From contig NZ_QWDC01000002.1 of assembly GCF_003432115.1 (NCBI RefSeq), forward strand, positions 744,001 through 808,000: a stretch of DNA of 64,000 nucleotides, in the 5' to 3' direction. The DNA comes from Mucilaginibacter conchicola (GTDB lineage: Bacteria > Bacteroidota > Bacteroidia > Sphingobacteriales > Sphingobacteriaceae). The notes under the pieces are model-generated. The model did no database searches, was not told the DNA's origin, and worked only from the letters and a program-made list of their open reading frames with translations. This document shows, in pieces, positions 8,099 to 16,450 of this stretch (positions are counted from its first letter, which is position 1; each line of letters opens with the position of its first letter). The position numbers and the translations under genes are program-made.

Positions 8099-9073
8099 AT
8101 GATAAAAGTTAACAACCTGGTAAAAACCTTCGGGGCTACAAAAGCGGTAAACGATATTTCTTTCGAGGTAACCGAAGGCGAAACCTTGGCACTGTTGGGT
8201 ACCAGCGGCTGCGGCAAAACCACCACGCTAAAAATGCTCAACCGTTTGATAGAACCGGATAGCGGCACTATCGAAATTAATGGCAAGGATATTTTTAACG
8301 AACCTGCTGAAATACTGCGACGCAACATGGGCTACGTTTTGCAAAACAACGGGCTGTTCCCTCATTATACGGTTGCAGAAAATATCGCGGTAGTACCCAA
8401 TCTGCTAAAATGGGATAAAGCCAAAACTGAAAAGCGTACCGTTGAGCTATTGGAAAAACTGCACCTTTCTAAAGATCACCTCAACGCTTACCCTAACGAA
8501 CTAAGCGGCGGGCAGCAGCAACGCGTAGGCCTGGCCAGGGCTTTGGTTGCCGATGCACCGGTATTGTTGATGGATGAACCATTCGGCGCGCTGGATAATG
8601 TTACCCGCTCAAAGATACACGCGGAGTTTAAGGTGCTGGACGAGTTGAAACGCAAAACCATCATTATGGTAACTCATGACGTACAGGAAGCTTTTGAGTT
8701 AGCTGACCGTATTGCTTTGATGGACAAAGGCAAGATAGTACAGATAGGTACGGCTAATGAATTGCTATTTAACCCTGTTAATGATTTTGTTAAAGATTTC
8801 CTGAAAGAACAACACCTGCAACTGGAGCTAAAAACCATCAAATTAATCGATGTGTGGCAATATCTGCCTTCAGATGGCCCTCGCATCAACACCTCGCAAC
8901 TGGCTGCCACAGCCGGCATCTGGGAAGCTTTGGATACTTTTAAATTTTATCCGCGTGAAAACATTAATATCTTAAATCAGCAAAGTAAAGAAGTACGCTC
9001 GGTTACGTTCGATCAATTGTTGTCTGCTTATAATCAACATAAAATAATGACTTATGACAAGAGTTCTTTATAG
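8099..9073 (+). CDS. egtV: ABC transporter ATP-binding protein, OpuCA/EgtV-like
   Basis: 324 residues. Walker A GTSGCGKTT (34-42), Q-loop about 82, signature LSGGQQQRV (135-143) and Walker B LLMDE (156-160) are intact, and the sequence follows the quaternary-amine (OpuA/OpuC) branch. The C-terminal 85 residues are not recognisable CBS domains. It powers the permease encoded at 9493. Known ergothioneine importers (EgtU/EgtV of Streptococcus pneumoniae and Helicobacter pylori) belong to this branch. The gene symbol rests on context with egtB and egtD downstream, not on substrate evidence; glycine betaine or another betaine remains possible. Confidence 0.8.
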   Translation: MIKVNNLVKTFGATKAVNDISFEVTEGETLALLGTSGCGKTTTLKMLNRLIEPDSGTIEINGKDIFNEPAEILRRNMGYVLQNNGLFPHYTVAENIAVVPNLLKWDKAKTEKRTVELLEKLHLSKDHLNAYPNELSGGQQQRVGLARALVADAPVLLMDEPFGALDNVTRSKIHAEFKVLDELKRKTIIMVTHDVQEAFELADRIALMDKGKIVQIGTANELLFNPVNDFVKDFLKEQHLQLELKTIKLIDVWQYLPSDGPRINTSQLAATAGIWEALDTFKFYPRENINILNQQSKEVRSVTFDQLLSAYNQHKIMTYDKSSL

Positions 9074-9500
9074 CGCATTAATTACGCAGATATTTTTGTT
9101 GAGTTATAGCCTGAGCTTTGGACAGGTTCATAAACCCGATTCTGTAAAAATTGAATGTGAGGGGTTTGATACGGAATCGTTTACAGATGTTAGCTGCGAT
9201 GCGTTTGATTATTCATTCAGAGATAGCAAAAAAGTTAAACGCATTCGCGACAAAGCAAACTTGTCATTATTTAACGCTCAACGCGGGAACTTCAAAAAAA
9301 CAAAAAGTAACTCGATAGATGTTCGGGGAAAAATCACTTACCATTTCGGAAAAACCAATGAAAAATACTGTTTCGATGTATTCGGAAAGTTTTACAGAAA
9401 CGGCGAATTCTATTACAACAAAAAATTGTTGATAGCCATTGCCGATAATATATATTCTAAACACCCTGCTTACTTAGATACGCTTAGATCCCATGAATGA
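9054..9500 (+). CDS. Small exported protein of unknown function inside the ABC transporter operon
   Basis: 148 residues, not recognised. A signal peptide (about 1-24, ending SLSFGQ) precedes a basic, Phe/Tyr/Lys-rich mature part of about 124 residues with three cysteines and no clear domain. It overlaps the end of the ATPase gene by 20 bases and the start of the permease gene by 8 bases, so all three are translationally coupled. The DNA is visibly more AT-rich than both neighbours, which hints at later insertion. A periplasmic or lipid-anchored accessory of the transporter is possible; there is no lipobox, so a soluble periplasmic form is more likely. Confidence 0.7.
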   Translation: MTRVLYSALITQIFLLSYSLSFGQVHKPDSVKIECEGFDTESFTDVSCDAFDYSFRDSKKVKRIRDKANLSLFNAQRGNFKKTKSNSIDVRGKITYHFGKTNEKYCFDVFGKFYRNGEFYYNKKLLIAIADNIYSKHPAYLDTLRSHE

Positions 9501-11064
9501 GCATCAGCAAACCTTATGGGAATTTATGCAGCAGCAAAGCGATAAATTGCTGGTGCAAACCATGCAGCATATCGGCTTAACGTTTATCTCGCTGTTTATT
9601 GCCGTGCTTATTGGTCTGCCATTGGGTATCTATATATCGCGCGTTCGCAAATTATCGGGTACTGTATTAGGCATCGCAGGCATCCTGCAAACTATCCCGA
9701 GTATCGCTTTATTGGGTTTTATGATCCCTTTATTGGGTATCGGCGCAAAACCTGCAATAGTGGCTTTACTACTTTATGCATTGCTCCCCATCGTCAGGAA
9801 TACTTACACCGGTATTACAGGCGTGGATGGCACCGTAAAAGAAGCCGCAGTAGCCATGGGGATGAACAAGTGGCAGGTGCTTTTTAAAGTGGAGCTTCCG
9901 TTGGCTATGCCGGTGATATTAGCAGGCATACGTACGGCTACGGTGATCAACGTGGGTGTGGCTACGCTGGCATCATACATTGCAGCGGGCGGCTTGGGCG
10001 AGTTTATCTTCGGGGGCATATCCTTAAACAACACCAACATGATATTGGCAGGAGCAATCCCGGCGGCGTGTTTGGCAATTTTGTTCGATTTCCTTTTATC
10101 GCTGGTGCAAAAACTCAACTTTAAAAAAGTAAAAGGCGCGGTAAAAATAGCGCCCGTTTTACTGGTGATATTATCCTGCTTTTACTTTATCCCATCAGCT
10201 TATGGCGGCAAACTCACCGCAGGTTTTACGCCAGAGTTTATGGGCCGGCAGGATGGTAACCTCGGCCTGGTAAGTAAGTACGGATTAAAGATCCACACCA
10301 TCGTGATTAGCGATGCCGTAATGTACAAAGCCGCACAGGAAAAGGAACTGGACGTCATCAGCGGGTACTCTACCGATGGCCGCTTAAAAGCTTACGACCT
10401 CATTGTATTGGATGACGATAAAAAGATTTTCCCGCCGTATTACGCCGCACCCATAGTGCGTGAAGAAGCCTTGCAGAAACTCCCCGAATTAGAAAAGACA
10501 TTGAACAAACTTTCGGGCTTAATAAATGATTCGGTGATGACGGAATTAAACTACCGCACCGACTATCTTCACCAAACGCCCGAGCGGGTTGCTAAAGATT
10601 TTCTGCAGGCTAAAGGCTTGTATAAAGATCCGCAGCAAAGCGGCGGGCAGGTTGTAAGTTTGGGGTCCAAGATATTTGGCGAGCAATACATCCTCACCAA
10701 TATCTACAGCATGCTCATAAAAGGTTATACCAACTATGGTGTGGAAACAAAAACAGGCCTTGGCGGCACCAAAATAGTGTTTGATGCCATGACCAATAAC
10801 CAGATAGATGTTTATCCCGAATACACAGGCACCGGCTTATTGGCTATTTTACAGGCCCCAACAAAAGTTATAGAAACTTTGCAAAGCAGCAAGGATAGTA
10901 CTTACATTTATGTAAAGAACGAGTTTGAGAAACGTTATCAGATCAAATGGCTAAAGCCAATAGGGTTTAACAATGCCTATGCTTTAATGATGCGCCGCCA
11001 GCAGGCAAATGAACTGCACATTAAAACAATTTCTGATCTCAAACGCTTTTTGGATACTAAATAA
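9493..11064 (+). CDS. egtU: ABC permease fused to a circularly permuted quaternary-amine/ergothioneine-type binding domain
   Basis: 523 residues. Residues 1-236 are an OpuCB-like permease with several membrane helices, the EAA loop EAAVAMGMNKWQVL (117-130) and a last helix (about 219-235) that places the rest outside. The binding domain's halves are in reversed order. Residues 239-377 match the C-terminal half of OpuCC-type proteins (YSTDGRLKAYDL, FPPYYAAPIV, ELNY). Residues 387-523 match the N-terminal half (GLGGT, IDVYPEYTGTGL, GFNNAYAL), ending exactly at ISDLKRF where the other half would normally follow. It starts inside the small exported gene and ends five bases before egtB. EgtU proteins are known permease-binding domain fusions, which supports an ergothioneine importer. 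The symbol is context-based. Confidence 0.82.
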   Translation: MNEHQQTLWEFMQQQSDKLLVQTMQHIGLTFISLFIAVLIGLPLGIYISRVRKLSGTVLGIAGILQTIPSIALLGFMIPLLGIGAKPAIVALLLYALLPIVRNTYTGITGVDGTVKEAAVAMGMNKWQVLFKVELPLAMPVILAGIRTATVINVGVATLASYIAAGGLGEFIFGGISLNNTNMILAGAIPAACLAILFDFLLSLVQKLNFKKVKGAVKIAPVLLVILSCFYFIPSAYGGKLTAGFTPEFMGRQDGNLGLVSKYGLKIHTIVISDAVMYKAAQEKELDVISGYSTDGRLKAYDLIVLDDDKKIFPPYYAAPIVREEALQKLPELEKTLNKLSGLINDSVMTELNYRTDYLHQTPERVAKDFLQAKGLYKDPQQSGGQVVSLGSKIFGEQYILTNIYSMLIKGYTNYGVETKTGLGGTKIVFDAMTNNQIDVYPEYTGTGLLAILQAPTKVIETLQSSKDSTYIYVKNEFEKRYQIKWLKPIGFNNAYALMMRRQQANELHIKTISDLKRFLDTK

Positions 11065-11069
11065 TACCT

Positions 11070-12221
11070 ATGGACTTAGCGGACTGTTACAAAAAAGTAC
11101 GCCAGCGAACGGATGCAATTTGCGAACCGCTGCAAACCGAAGATTACGTTGTGCAACCCGTGGTGGATGTTAGTCCGCCTAAGTGGCACATTGGGCATAC
11201 TACATGGTTTTTTGAAACCTTTATCCTGAAGCCCTATTTTGCCGAATACCAGGAATTTGACCCCAATTATAATTTCGTTTTTAACAGTTACTACGAGAGT
11301 GTGGGCACCCGCGTTATCCGTACAGATAGGGGTAATTTAAGCCGACCAACGGTAATTGATATCAAACGTTACCGCAAGTATGTAGATGACGCCATGTATA
11401 ACTTTCTGGCTTGCGGCGATGTAAGCGATGACGTACGCGAACTCCTTATCCTCGGCTTTAATCACGAAGAGCAGCATCAGGAGCTTCTGCTAACAGATAT
11501 TAAATATATCCTTGGCCATAACCCATTATTCCCTGCCTATTCACATGATTGGCATGTACCAAAAGCGCTTCCGGTTGATGGCGGTTTCATCAAAATAAAC
11601 GAAGGCATTTACGAAGTAGGTTTTAACGGCGAGGGTTTCAGCTTTGATAATGAACTGAACCGCCACAAGGTATATCTGAACAATTTTGAGATAAGCCCCA
11701 ACCTGGTTACCAATGCCGAATACCTGGAGTTTATTGAAGCAGGCGGTTACCACGATTTCCGCCACTGGCATGCCGCGGGCTGGGATTGGGTGAATACCAA
11801 CCATGTTGAAGCGCCGATGTACTGGCACCAGGTAGATGGCAAATGGCAAAACTACACCTTCCACGGTTTGCAGCCTGTAAACCGGCATGAGGCTTTAAAC
11901 CATATCAGCTTTTATGAGGCTTATGCCTATGCATCATGGAAAGGCCTGCGCCTGCCTACCGAGTTTGAGTGGGAAGTTGCGGCAACCCAATTTAACTGGG
12001 GCCAGCGCTGGGAATGGACAGAAAGTGCATACCTGCCGTACCCTGGCTTCGCAAAAGCACCCGGCGCCATCGGCGAATATAACGGCAAATTTATGGTAGG
12101 GCAGCAGGTACTGCGCGGGGCATCAGAAGTTACCTCGCCAAATCATAGTCGCATTACCTACCGCAATTTTTTCCAGCCGGAGCTGCGCTGGCAATTCACC
12201 GGCATACGTTTGGCTAAATAG
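11070..12221 (+). CDS. egtB: Ergothioneine biosynthesis protein EgtB (iron-dependent sulfoxide synthase)
   Basis: 383 residues. The N-terminal DinB_2-like half carries the probable iron ligands His43 (HIGHTTWFFE) and His132/His136 (NHEEQHQELL). The C-terminal half is a formylglycine-generating-enzyme-like domain (about 190-383) with LPTEFEWEVAA and LRGASEVTSPNHSRITYRNF. EgtB joins hercynine to a thiol donor (cysteine or gamma-glutamylcysteine) using O2 to give a sulfoxide. No egtA or egtC lies nearby, which fits an enzyme that uses cysteine directly, but donor choice cannot be read with certainty. It is five bases after the transporter gene, so it belongs to the same operon. Confidence 0.94.
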   Translation: MDLADCYKKVRQRTDAICEPLQTEDYVVQPVVDVSPPKWHIGHTTWFFETFILKPYFAEYQEFDPNYNFVFNSYYESVGTRVIRTDRGNLSRPTVIDIKRYRKYVDDAMYNFLACGDVSDDVRELLILGFNHEEQHQELLLTDIKYILGHNPLFPAYSHDWHVPKALPVDGGFIKINEGIYEVGFNGEGFSFDNELNRHKVYLNNFEISPNLVTNAEYLEFIEAGGYHDFRHWHAAGWDWVNTNHVEAPMYWHQVDGKWQNYTFHGLQPVNRHEALNHISFYEAYAYASWKGLRLPTEFEWEVAATQFNWGQRWEWTESAYLPYPGFAKAPGAIGEYNGKFMVGQQVLRGASEVTSPNHSRITYRNFFQPELRWQFTGIRLAK

Positions 12222-12252
12222 AAAAACTAAAAACATCCACCACATCTCACCT

Positions 12253-13245
12253 ATGGCACCACAAGTTTTAACATGCTCTGCAAGCAATCAAAATATGGAT
12301 ATTACCGATTGTCAATTCTATAAAGATTCAATTGCTGGCCTCACGGCCAAGCCAAAGCACCTCGATTCAAAATACTTCTATGATGCTCATGGTGATAAAC
12401 TTTTCCAGGACCTGATGAACTGCGACGAGTATTATCCAACCAATTGCGAGATGGAGATATTTACCAACCAAACTGCAGATATCTGCAAAGCTTTGATAGG
12501 TAATGGTGATGCGTTCGACCTGATAGAGCTGGGTGCCGGCGATGCTACCAAATCAACCAAGCTGTTGAAGTATCTGATAGATAATAAGGCTGATTTTACC
12601 TATCTGCCTATCGATATATCAGAGAATGTGATCTCTTACCTCAACGTGACCTTACCGGTTACTCTGCCGGGCATTGAAATTACCGGCCTCAACGGCGAGT
12701 ATTTTGATATGTTGAAAAAGGCTGCATCTATATCTGACAAACGCAAGGTGGTAATGTTCCTCGGCTCAAACATCGGGAATATGCCGGTGGCTGATGCAGA
12801 AGGCTTTTGCAATGAACTGCGCAAACACCTTTCGCCCGGCGATATGTTGCTGATAGGCGTAGACTTGAAGAAAAATCCGGCAACTGTTTTGGCTGCTTAT
12901 AACGATAAAGAAGGAATTACCAAACGCTTTAACCTTAATTTATTGGAGCGTATGAACCGCGAACTGGGTGCCAACTTCAACGTAAACCAGTTTGATCATT
13001 ACGCCATGTACGATCCTGAGAGTGGTGCCTGCAAAAGCTACCTGGTTAGTGAGGCAGCGCAGGATGTAAAGATCGGTGAGGAGACCATCAGCTTTGCTAA
13101 AGACGAATATATTTACATGGAGATATCGCAGAAATACTCCGTTGAGCAAACGGATAAAATGGCTGCGTCAACCGCCTTTAAGCCAATTAATCATTTTTTT
13201 GATGGCAGAAGGTGGTTTGTTGACGCTATCTGGCTGGCTGATTAA
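12253..13245 (+). CDS. egtD: L-histidine N-alpha-trimethyltransferase EgtD
   Basis: 330 residues; a second possible start is Met15 at 12295. It makes hercynine from histidine with three S-adenosylmethionine. The family pattern is complete: YFYDAHGDKLFQDLM, EYYPTNCEMEIF, the SAM site LGAGDATKSTKLL, FLGSNIGNMP, and EISQKYS near the C-terminus, equivalent to the ExSxKY element that holds the histidine substrate. It follows egtB by 31 bases as the last gene of the operon. Its 3' end overlaps the convergent DUF4262 gene by 78 bases. The final pathway enzyme, a C-S lyase (EgtE), is not seen in this window. Confidence 0.94.
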   Translation: MAPQVLTCSASNQNMDITDCQFYKDSIAGLTAKPKHLDSKYFYDAHGDKLFQDLMNCDEYYPTNCEMEIFTNQTADICKALIGNGDAFDLIELGAGDATKSTKLLKYLIDNKADFTYLPIDISENVISYLNVTLPVTLPGIEITGLNGEYFDMLKKAASISDKRKVVMFLGSNIGNMPVADAEGFCNELRKHLSPGDMLLIGVDLKKNPATVLAAYNDKEGITKRFNLNLLERMNRELGANFNVNQFDHYAMYDPESGACKSYLVSEAAQDVKIGEETISFAKDEYIYMEISQKYSVEQTDKMAASTAFKPINHFFDGRRWFVDAIWLAD

Positions 13246-14007
13246 TTCATCGCCGGCCTCATCTGTGTCTTCATCTTCATCAGGAGATTCTTCAACTTCC
13301 CACTCTGCGTCCCGGTCAGCCCGTGATGCAGCCCATCCGTATTGCAAAAAATAAATAGAGTTTAATGAAGGGTCGGCTTCAACAAGGTGCTTAAGGCAAA
13401 CAAGTTTACCATCATTAATATCAGGTTCTAAACTTGTATGAAACTGCCAGTCGCCGTTTTCGTTATGATAAACATATAAAACCGGGGCTCCTGCTAAGGC
13501 ATCGCTGGTAGTATAAACCCCAAGGGTTTCACTTTCATAAAATCTGAAATTTGCATTCCTGTCCAACAAGGGTTGCTTATATTTCCAGTCTTCATTAAAG
13601 CCATCTTCCCACGGGAATTTATTTTGCTTATCCGGCCACACCATTTGCAGCACAGGATAATCAATGCCCTGATAAAATTTAGAACCGAATCCCAGATAAT
13701 CGAAATAATTGAGTTCCTGCACCTCTAAAAATTGCACGTCGTAGTCCTGCAAAAAACCCTGATATAACTTTCCTGTAACGATGGTTTCGCCTGCAGCCGC
13801 CATATCTTTTGCACCGTTTATTATCGCGGCCATAACATTAATATCCAGGCCAACGCAAATTATCTCAGGGTGCCCATAGTTCTGATACAAGCCTATCGAA
13901 TATATAAAAGCAGGCGTATAGCCATTGCTTTCTATCAGCGTAAGGTGACAGCCATATTTTGCAATGTTATCAATTACTATTTGCTCGTAATCGTCCTGTT
14001 CGGGCAT
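13168..14007 (-). CDS. DUF4262 domain protein with acidic linker
   Basis: 279 residues. The N-terminal region (about 1-150) shows the DUF4262 pattern: YGCHLTLIES, PAFIYSIGLYQNYGHPEIICVGL and GKLYQGFLQDYDVQFLEV, with YPVLQMVWPDKQNKFPWE following. The middle resembles other Bacteroidota extensions of the family. It ends in a very acidic linker (EESPDEDEDTDEAGDE) and a basic tail (KKMINWLKGG). The last 25 codons are antisense to the conserved end of egtD. The function of DUF4262 is unknown. It is divergent from the SPFH gene, with about 58 bases between start codons. Confidence 0.85.
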   Translation of the reverse strand: MPEQDDYEQIVIDNIAKYGCHLTLIESNGYTPAFIYSIGLYQNYGHPEIICVGLDINVMAAIINGAKDMAAAGETIVTGKLYQGFLQDYDVQFLEVQELNYFDYLGFGSKFYQGIDYPVLQMVWPDKQNKFPWEDGFNEDWKYKQPLLDRNANFRFYESETLGVYTTSDALAGAPVLYVYHNENGDWQFHTSLEPDINDGKLVCLKHLVEADPSLNSIYFLQYGWAASRADRDAEWEVEESPDEDEDTDEAGDELISQPDSVNKPPSAIKKMINWLKGG

Positions 14008-14065
14008 AAACTTTTCTTATTGGATGTTCTGCAAATTACCTTACATTTATAAAAAATACAACCTA

Positions 14066-15007
14066 ATGGAAGCCTCATCTGTCTTATTTTACATCTTTCT
14101 ATTCTTTATCGTAGTTGTTATTTTCTCATCATTTGTAACTGTTAAACAGGGTACAATTGTGGTGATTACCGTATTTGGCAAATACCGCCGCATATTAACG
14201 CCGGGTTTAAATTTCAAGATCCCGCTGATAGAGAATATCTACTCAAAAATATCAATCCAGAACCGTTCGGTTGAGCTGGAATTCCAGGCCGTAACTTTCG
14301 ACCAGGCTAATGTATACTTCAAGGCCATGCTGCTTTACTCGGTGCTAAACCAGGAAGAAGAGACCATAAAAAACGTAGCTTTCAAATTTGTTGACGAGCG
14401 CAACCTGATGCAGGCTTTGATCCGCACTGTTGAAGGCTCGATCCGTGCCTTTGTGGCCACCAAACGCCAGAGCGAGGTACTGATTCTTCGCCGCGATATT
14501 GTGGAGCACGTGAAGGAACAACTGGACAATATCCTGGAAAGCTGGGGTTATCACCTGCAGGACCTTCAACTGAATGATATCACTTTCGATGATGTGATCA
14601 TGAAATCGATGAGCCAGGTAGTGGCATCAAACAACCTCAAAGCTGCTGCCGAGAACGAAGGCCAGGCACTATTGATCACCAAAACCAAAGCTGCCGAGGC
14701 TGAAGGTAACGCCATCAAAATTTCGGCCGAGGCCGAGCGCCAGGCAGCCCAGTTACGCGGCCAGGGTATAGCCTTATTCCGCGAGGAAGTTGCCAAGGGT
14801 ATGACAGTTGCCGCCAAAGAGATGCAGGAAGCCAACATGGACACCTCGGTTATCATGTTTACCATGTGGACAGAATCCATCAAACACTTCTCAGAAAACT
14901 CAAAAGGCAACGTAATTTTCCTTGACGGCTCAAGCGATGCCATGCAGCGCACCATGAAAGAAATGATGGCTTTAAACCATTTACATACTGATGCCGTCAA
15001 AAAGTAA
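14066..15007 (+). CDS. SPFH/Band 7 (stomatin/prohibitin-like) membrane protein
   Basis: 313 residues from MEASSVLF. One N-terminal membrane helix (about 5-24) is followed by the SPFH domain (about 28-200, GTIVVITVFGKYRRILTPGLNF) and a long Ala/Glu-rich coiled coil (KAAEAEGNAIKISAEAERQA). Such proteins form large membrane-bound rings that organise membrane microdomains or regulate membrane proteases. An upstream in-frame ATG at 14024 would add a hydrophilic stretch and is less likely. The next gene follows after 26 bases and may be co-transcribed. The specific partner is unknown. Confidence 0.9.
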   Translation: MEASSVLFYIFLFFIVVVIFSSFVTVKQGTIVVITVFGKYRRILTPGLNFKIPLIENIYSKISIQNRSVELEFQAVTFDQANVYFKAMLLYSVLNQEEETIKNVAFKFVDERNLMQALIRTVEGSIRAFVATKRQSEVLILRRDIVEHVKEQLDNILESWGYHLQDLQLNDITFDDVIMKSMSQVVASNNLKAAAENEGQALLITKTKAAEAEGNAIKISAEAERQAAQLRGQGIALFREEVAKGMTVAAKEMQEANMDTSVIMFTMWTESIKHFSENSKGNVIFLDGSSDAMQRTMKEMMALNHLHTDAVKK

Positions 15008-15033
15008 ATTTACTTTACCCCCGACGGCATTAG

Positions 15034-15591
15034 ATGAGACTGATAAAACTGTGCGCTTTATGCGCTATTACAACAATATGCTTTGCAGCAAAACCGGTTA
15101 AGGCGCAATCGTTCCGCACCCTTACCGAAGCAGATTTTTTAGGCACGCCGCGACCGAATGGTCGCGGCGTTGTTGCTTACACCAACTGCACTATTGATTT
15201 TAGCTACCAGGCCAACCGCACAAACGGCGACTACATACTGCACTTTAACGTGCGGTTGTTGATGAACAATTACAAGTCCTGGTTAGACCGTTCGCGCGTT
15301 ACAACCCGCGACCAACTGGCCGAGATCCTGAAACATGAACAAGGCCACTACAATATTGCCTACCTGGAGCAGCAGGAGGTATTGCGCACCATGAGCCGCA
15401 CCCGTTTTACCTCAAACTACAGGCAAGAAGCCATGAACATTTTTGATCGTATTGACGCCAAATACAAGCAGCTTAACCAGGATTACGACGAGGATACCGA
15501 GCACATGGTTAACCGCCAGCAGCAGCGCAGCTGGGATATTTATTTCAACAAGCGCCTGCAAAACATGCCGCCCGAGAACGCGAGCCTGTAA
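15034..15591 (+). CDS. Exported DUF922 protein with HExxH zinc-protease motif
   Basis: 185 residues. A signal peptide (about 1-24, ending PVKAQ) precedes a DUF922 domain. The central LKHEQGHYNIAYL contains HEQGH, the zinc-binding HExxH of metallopeptidases, with further conserved His and Glu after it. DUF922 proteins are predicted secreted zinc-dependent proteases, but activity is not generally shown. It starts 26 bases after the SPFH gene, so the two may share a transcript. The C-terminal part is charged and helical (RIDAKYKQLNQDYDEDTEH). Confidence 0.88.
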   Translation: MRLIKLCALCAITTICFAAKPVKAQSFRTLTEADFLGTPRPNGRGVVAYTNCTIDFSYQANRTNGDYILHFNVRLLMNNYKSWLDRSRVTTRDQLAEILKHEQGHYNIAYLEQQEVLRTMSRTRFTSNYRQEAMNIFDRIDAKYKQLNQDYDEDTEHMVNRQQQRSWDIYFNKRLQNMPPENASL

Positions 15592-15671
15592 TTAATGAGT
15601 GAAGGATGGAATTAGTGAATGAATAGGTTATGGATCGTATTGGTCAATTTGTCATCTCTCAATTATTCCCG

Positions 15672-15679
15672 TACTTTTG
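15672..15679 (+). promoter_or_regulatory. TAnnTTTG promoter box of the LpxH-like gene
   Basis: TACTTTTG ends 7 bases before the ATG, so the transcript is expected to be leaderless or nearly so. Confidence 0.55.
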
Positions 15680-15686
15680 AAACCGT

Positions 15687-16442
15687 ATGCCGGCCGGTAA
15701 AAATTTATACTTCGCTTCTGATTTTCATTTTGGTGCTGTTAGCTATGCCTCATCGCGCGAGCGTGAAGACCGTATTATACGCTGGCTGGATATGATCAAA
15801 GATGATGTTGCCGAATTGTTTTTAATGGGCGATGTTTTTGATTTCTGGTTCGAGTATAAAACCGTAGTGCCTAAAGGTTACATCCGTTTCCTGGGCAAGC
15901 TGGCCCAACTCACCGATAGCGGCGTAAAGCTTTACCTGTTTAAAGGCAACCACGATATGTGGATGTTCGATTATTTTACGCAGGAACTTGGCGCAACCAT
16001 CATTACCAACGAGCTGGAGAAAGAACGCAACGGCAAAACTTTCTATTTACATCACGGCGACGGCCTCGGCCCCGGCGATAATTTCTATAAATTCCTCAAA
16101 AAGTTTTTCAGGAGCGGGGCATGCCAGTGGCTGTTTGCAAGGTTGCACCCTAATTTGGGCGTAGGTATTGCTAATGCGTGGTCGCGCAGAAGCCGCATTG
16201 CAGGTTCAAAGAATGTTCATAAAATACAGCATCAGCAAGAGTGGTTAGAAACCTTCTCCCGCGATATGCTAAAGACCCGTCATTTTGATTACTTCGTTTT
16301 CGGGCACCGCCATTTGCCGTTGGATATTGCCCTGCCGGATAATTCGCGCTATGTAAATTTAGGCGAGTGGGTAAATTATAATACCTACGCGGTGTTTGAT
16401 GGTACCGAACTGCATCTTAAATATTTTGAGCGCGAGGCATAG
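15687..16442 (+). CDS. lpxH: UDP-2,3-diacylglucosamine diphosphatase (LpxH-like)
   Basis: 251 residues, a calcineurin-type metallophosphoesterase. All metal-ligand blocks are present: SDFHFG, MGDVFDFWFEYK, KGNHDMW, HHGDGLGPGD and FGHRHLPLD. The FDFWFEY and GDNFYK elements are typical of the Bacteroidota LpxH-like family, which cleaves UDP-diacylglucosamine in lipid A synthesis on the inner face of the membrane. It stands alone, with its promoter box 7 bases before the start codon and a repeat element after it. Assignment to LpxH rather than another member of the superfamily is likely but not certain. Confidence 0.88.
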   Translation: MPAGKNLYFASDFHFGAVSYASSREREDRIIRWLDMIKDDVAELFLMGDVFDFWFEYKTVVPKGYIRFLGKLAQLTDSGVKLYLFKGNHDMWMFDYFTQELGATIITNELEKERNGKTFYLHHGDGLGPGDNFYKFLKKFFRSGACQWLFARLHPNLGVGIANAWSRRSRIAGSKNVHKIQHQQEWLETFSRDMLKTRHFDYFVFGHRHLPLDIALPDNSRYVNLGEWVNYNTYAVFDGTELHLKYFEREA

Positions 16443-16450
16443 TTGTTGTT

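Noticed and set aside
8099..11064. Plain glycine betaine/choline importer
   Set aside because: Not excluded, but linkage to egtB and egtD and the fused permease-binding domain fit an ergothioneine-type importer better.
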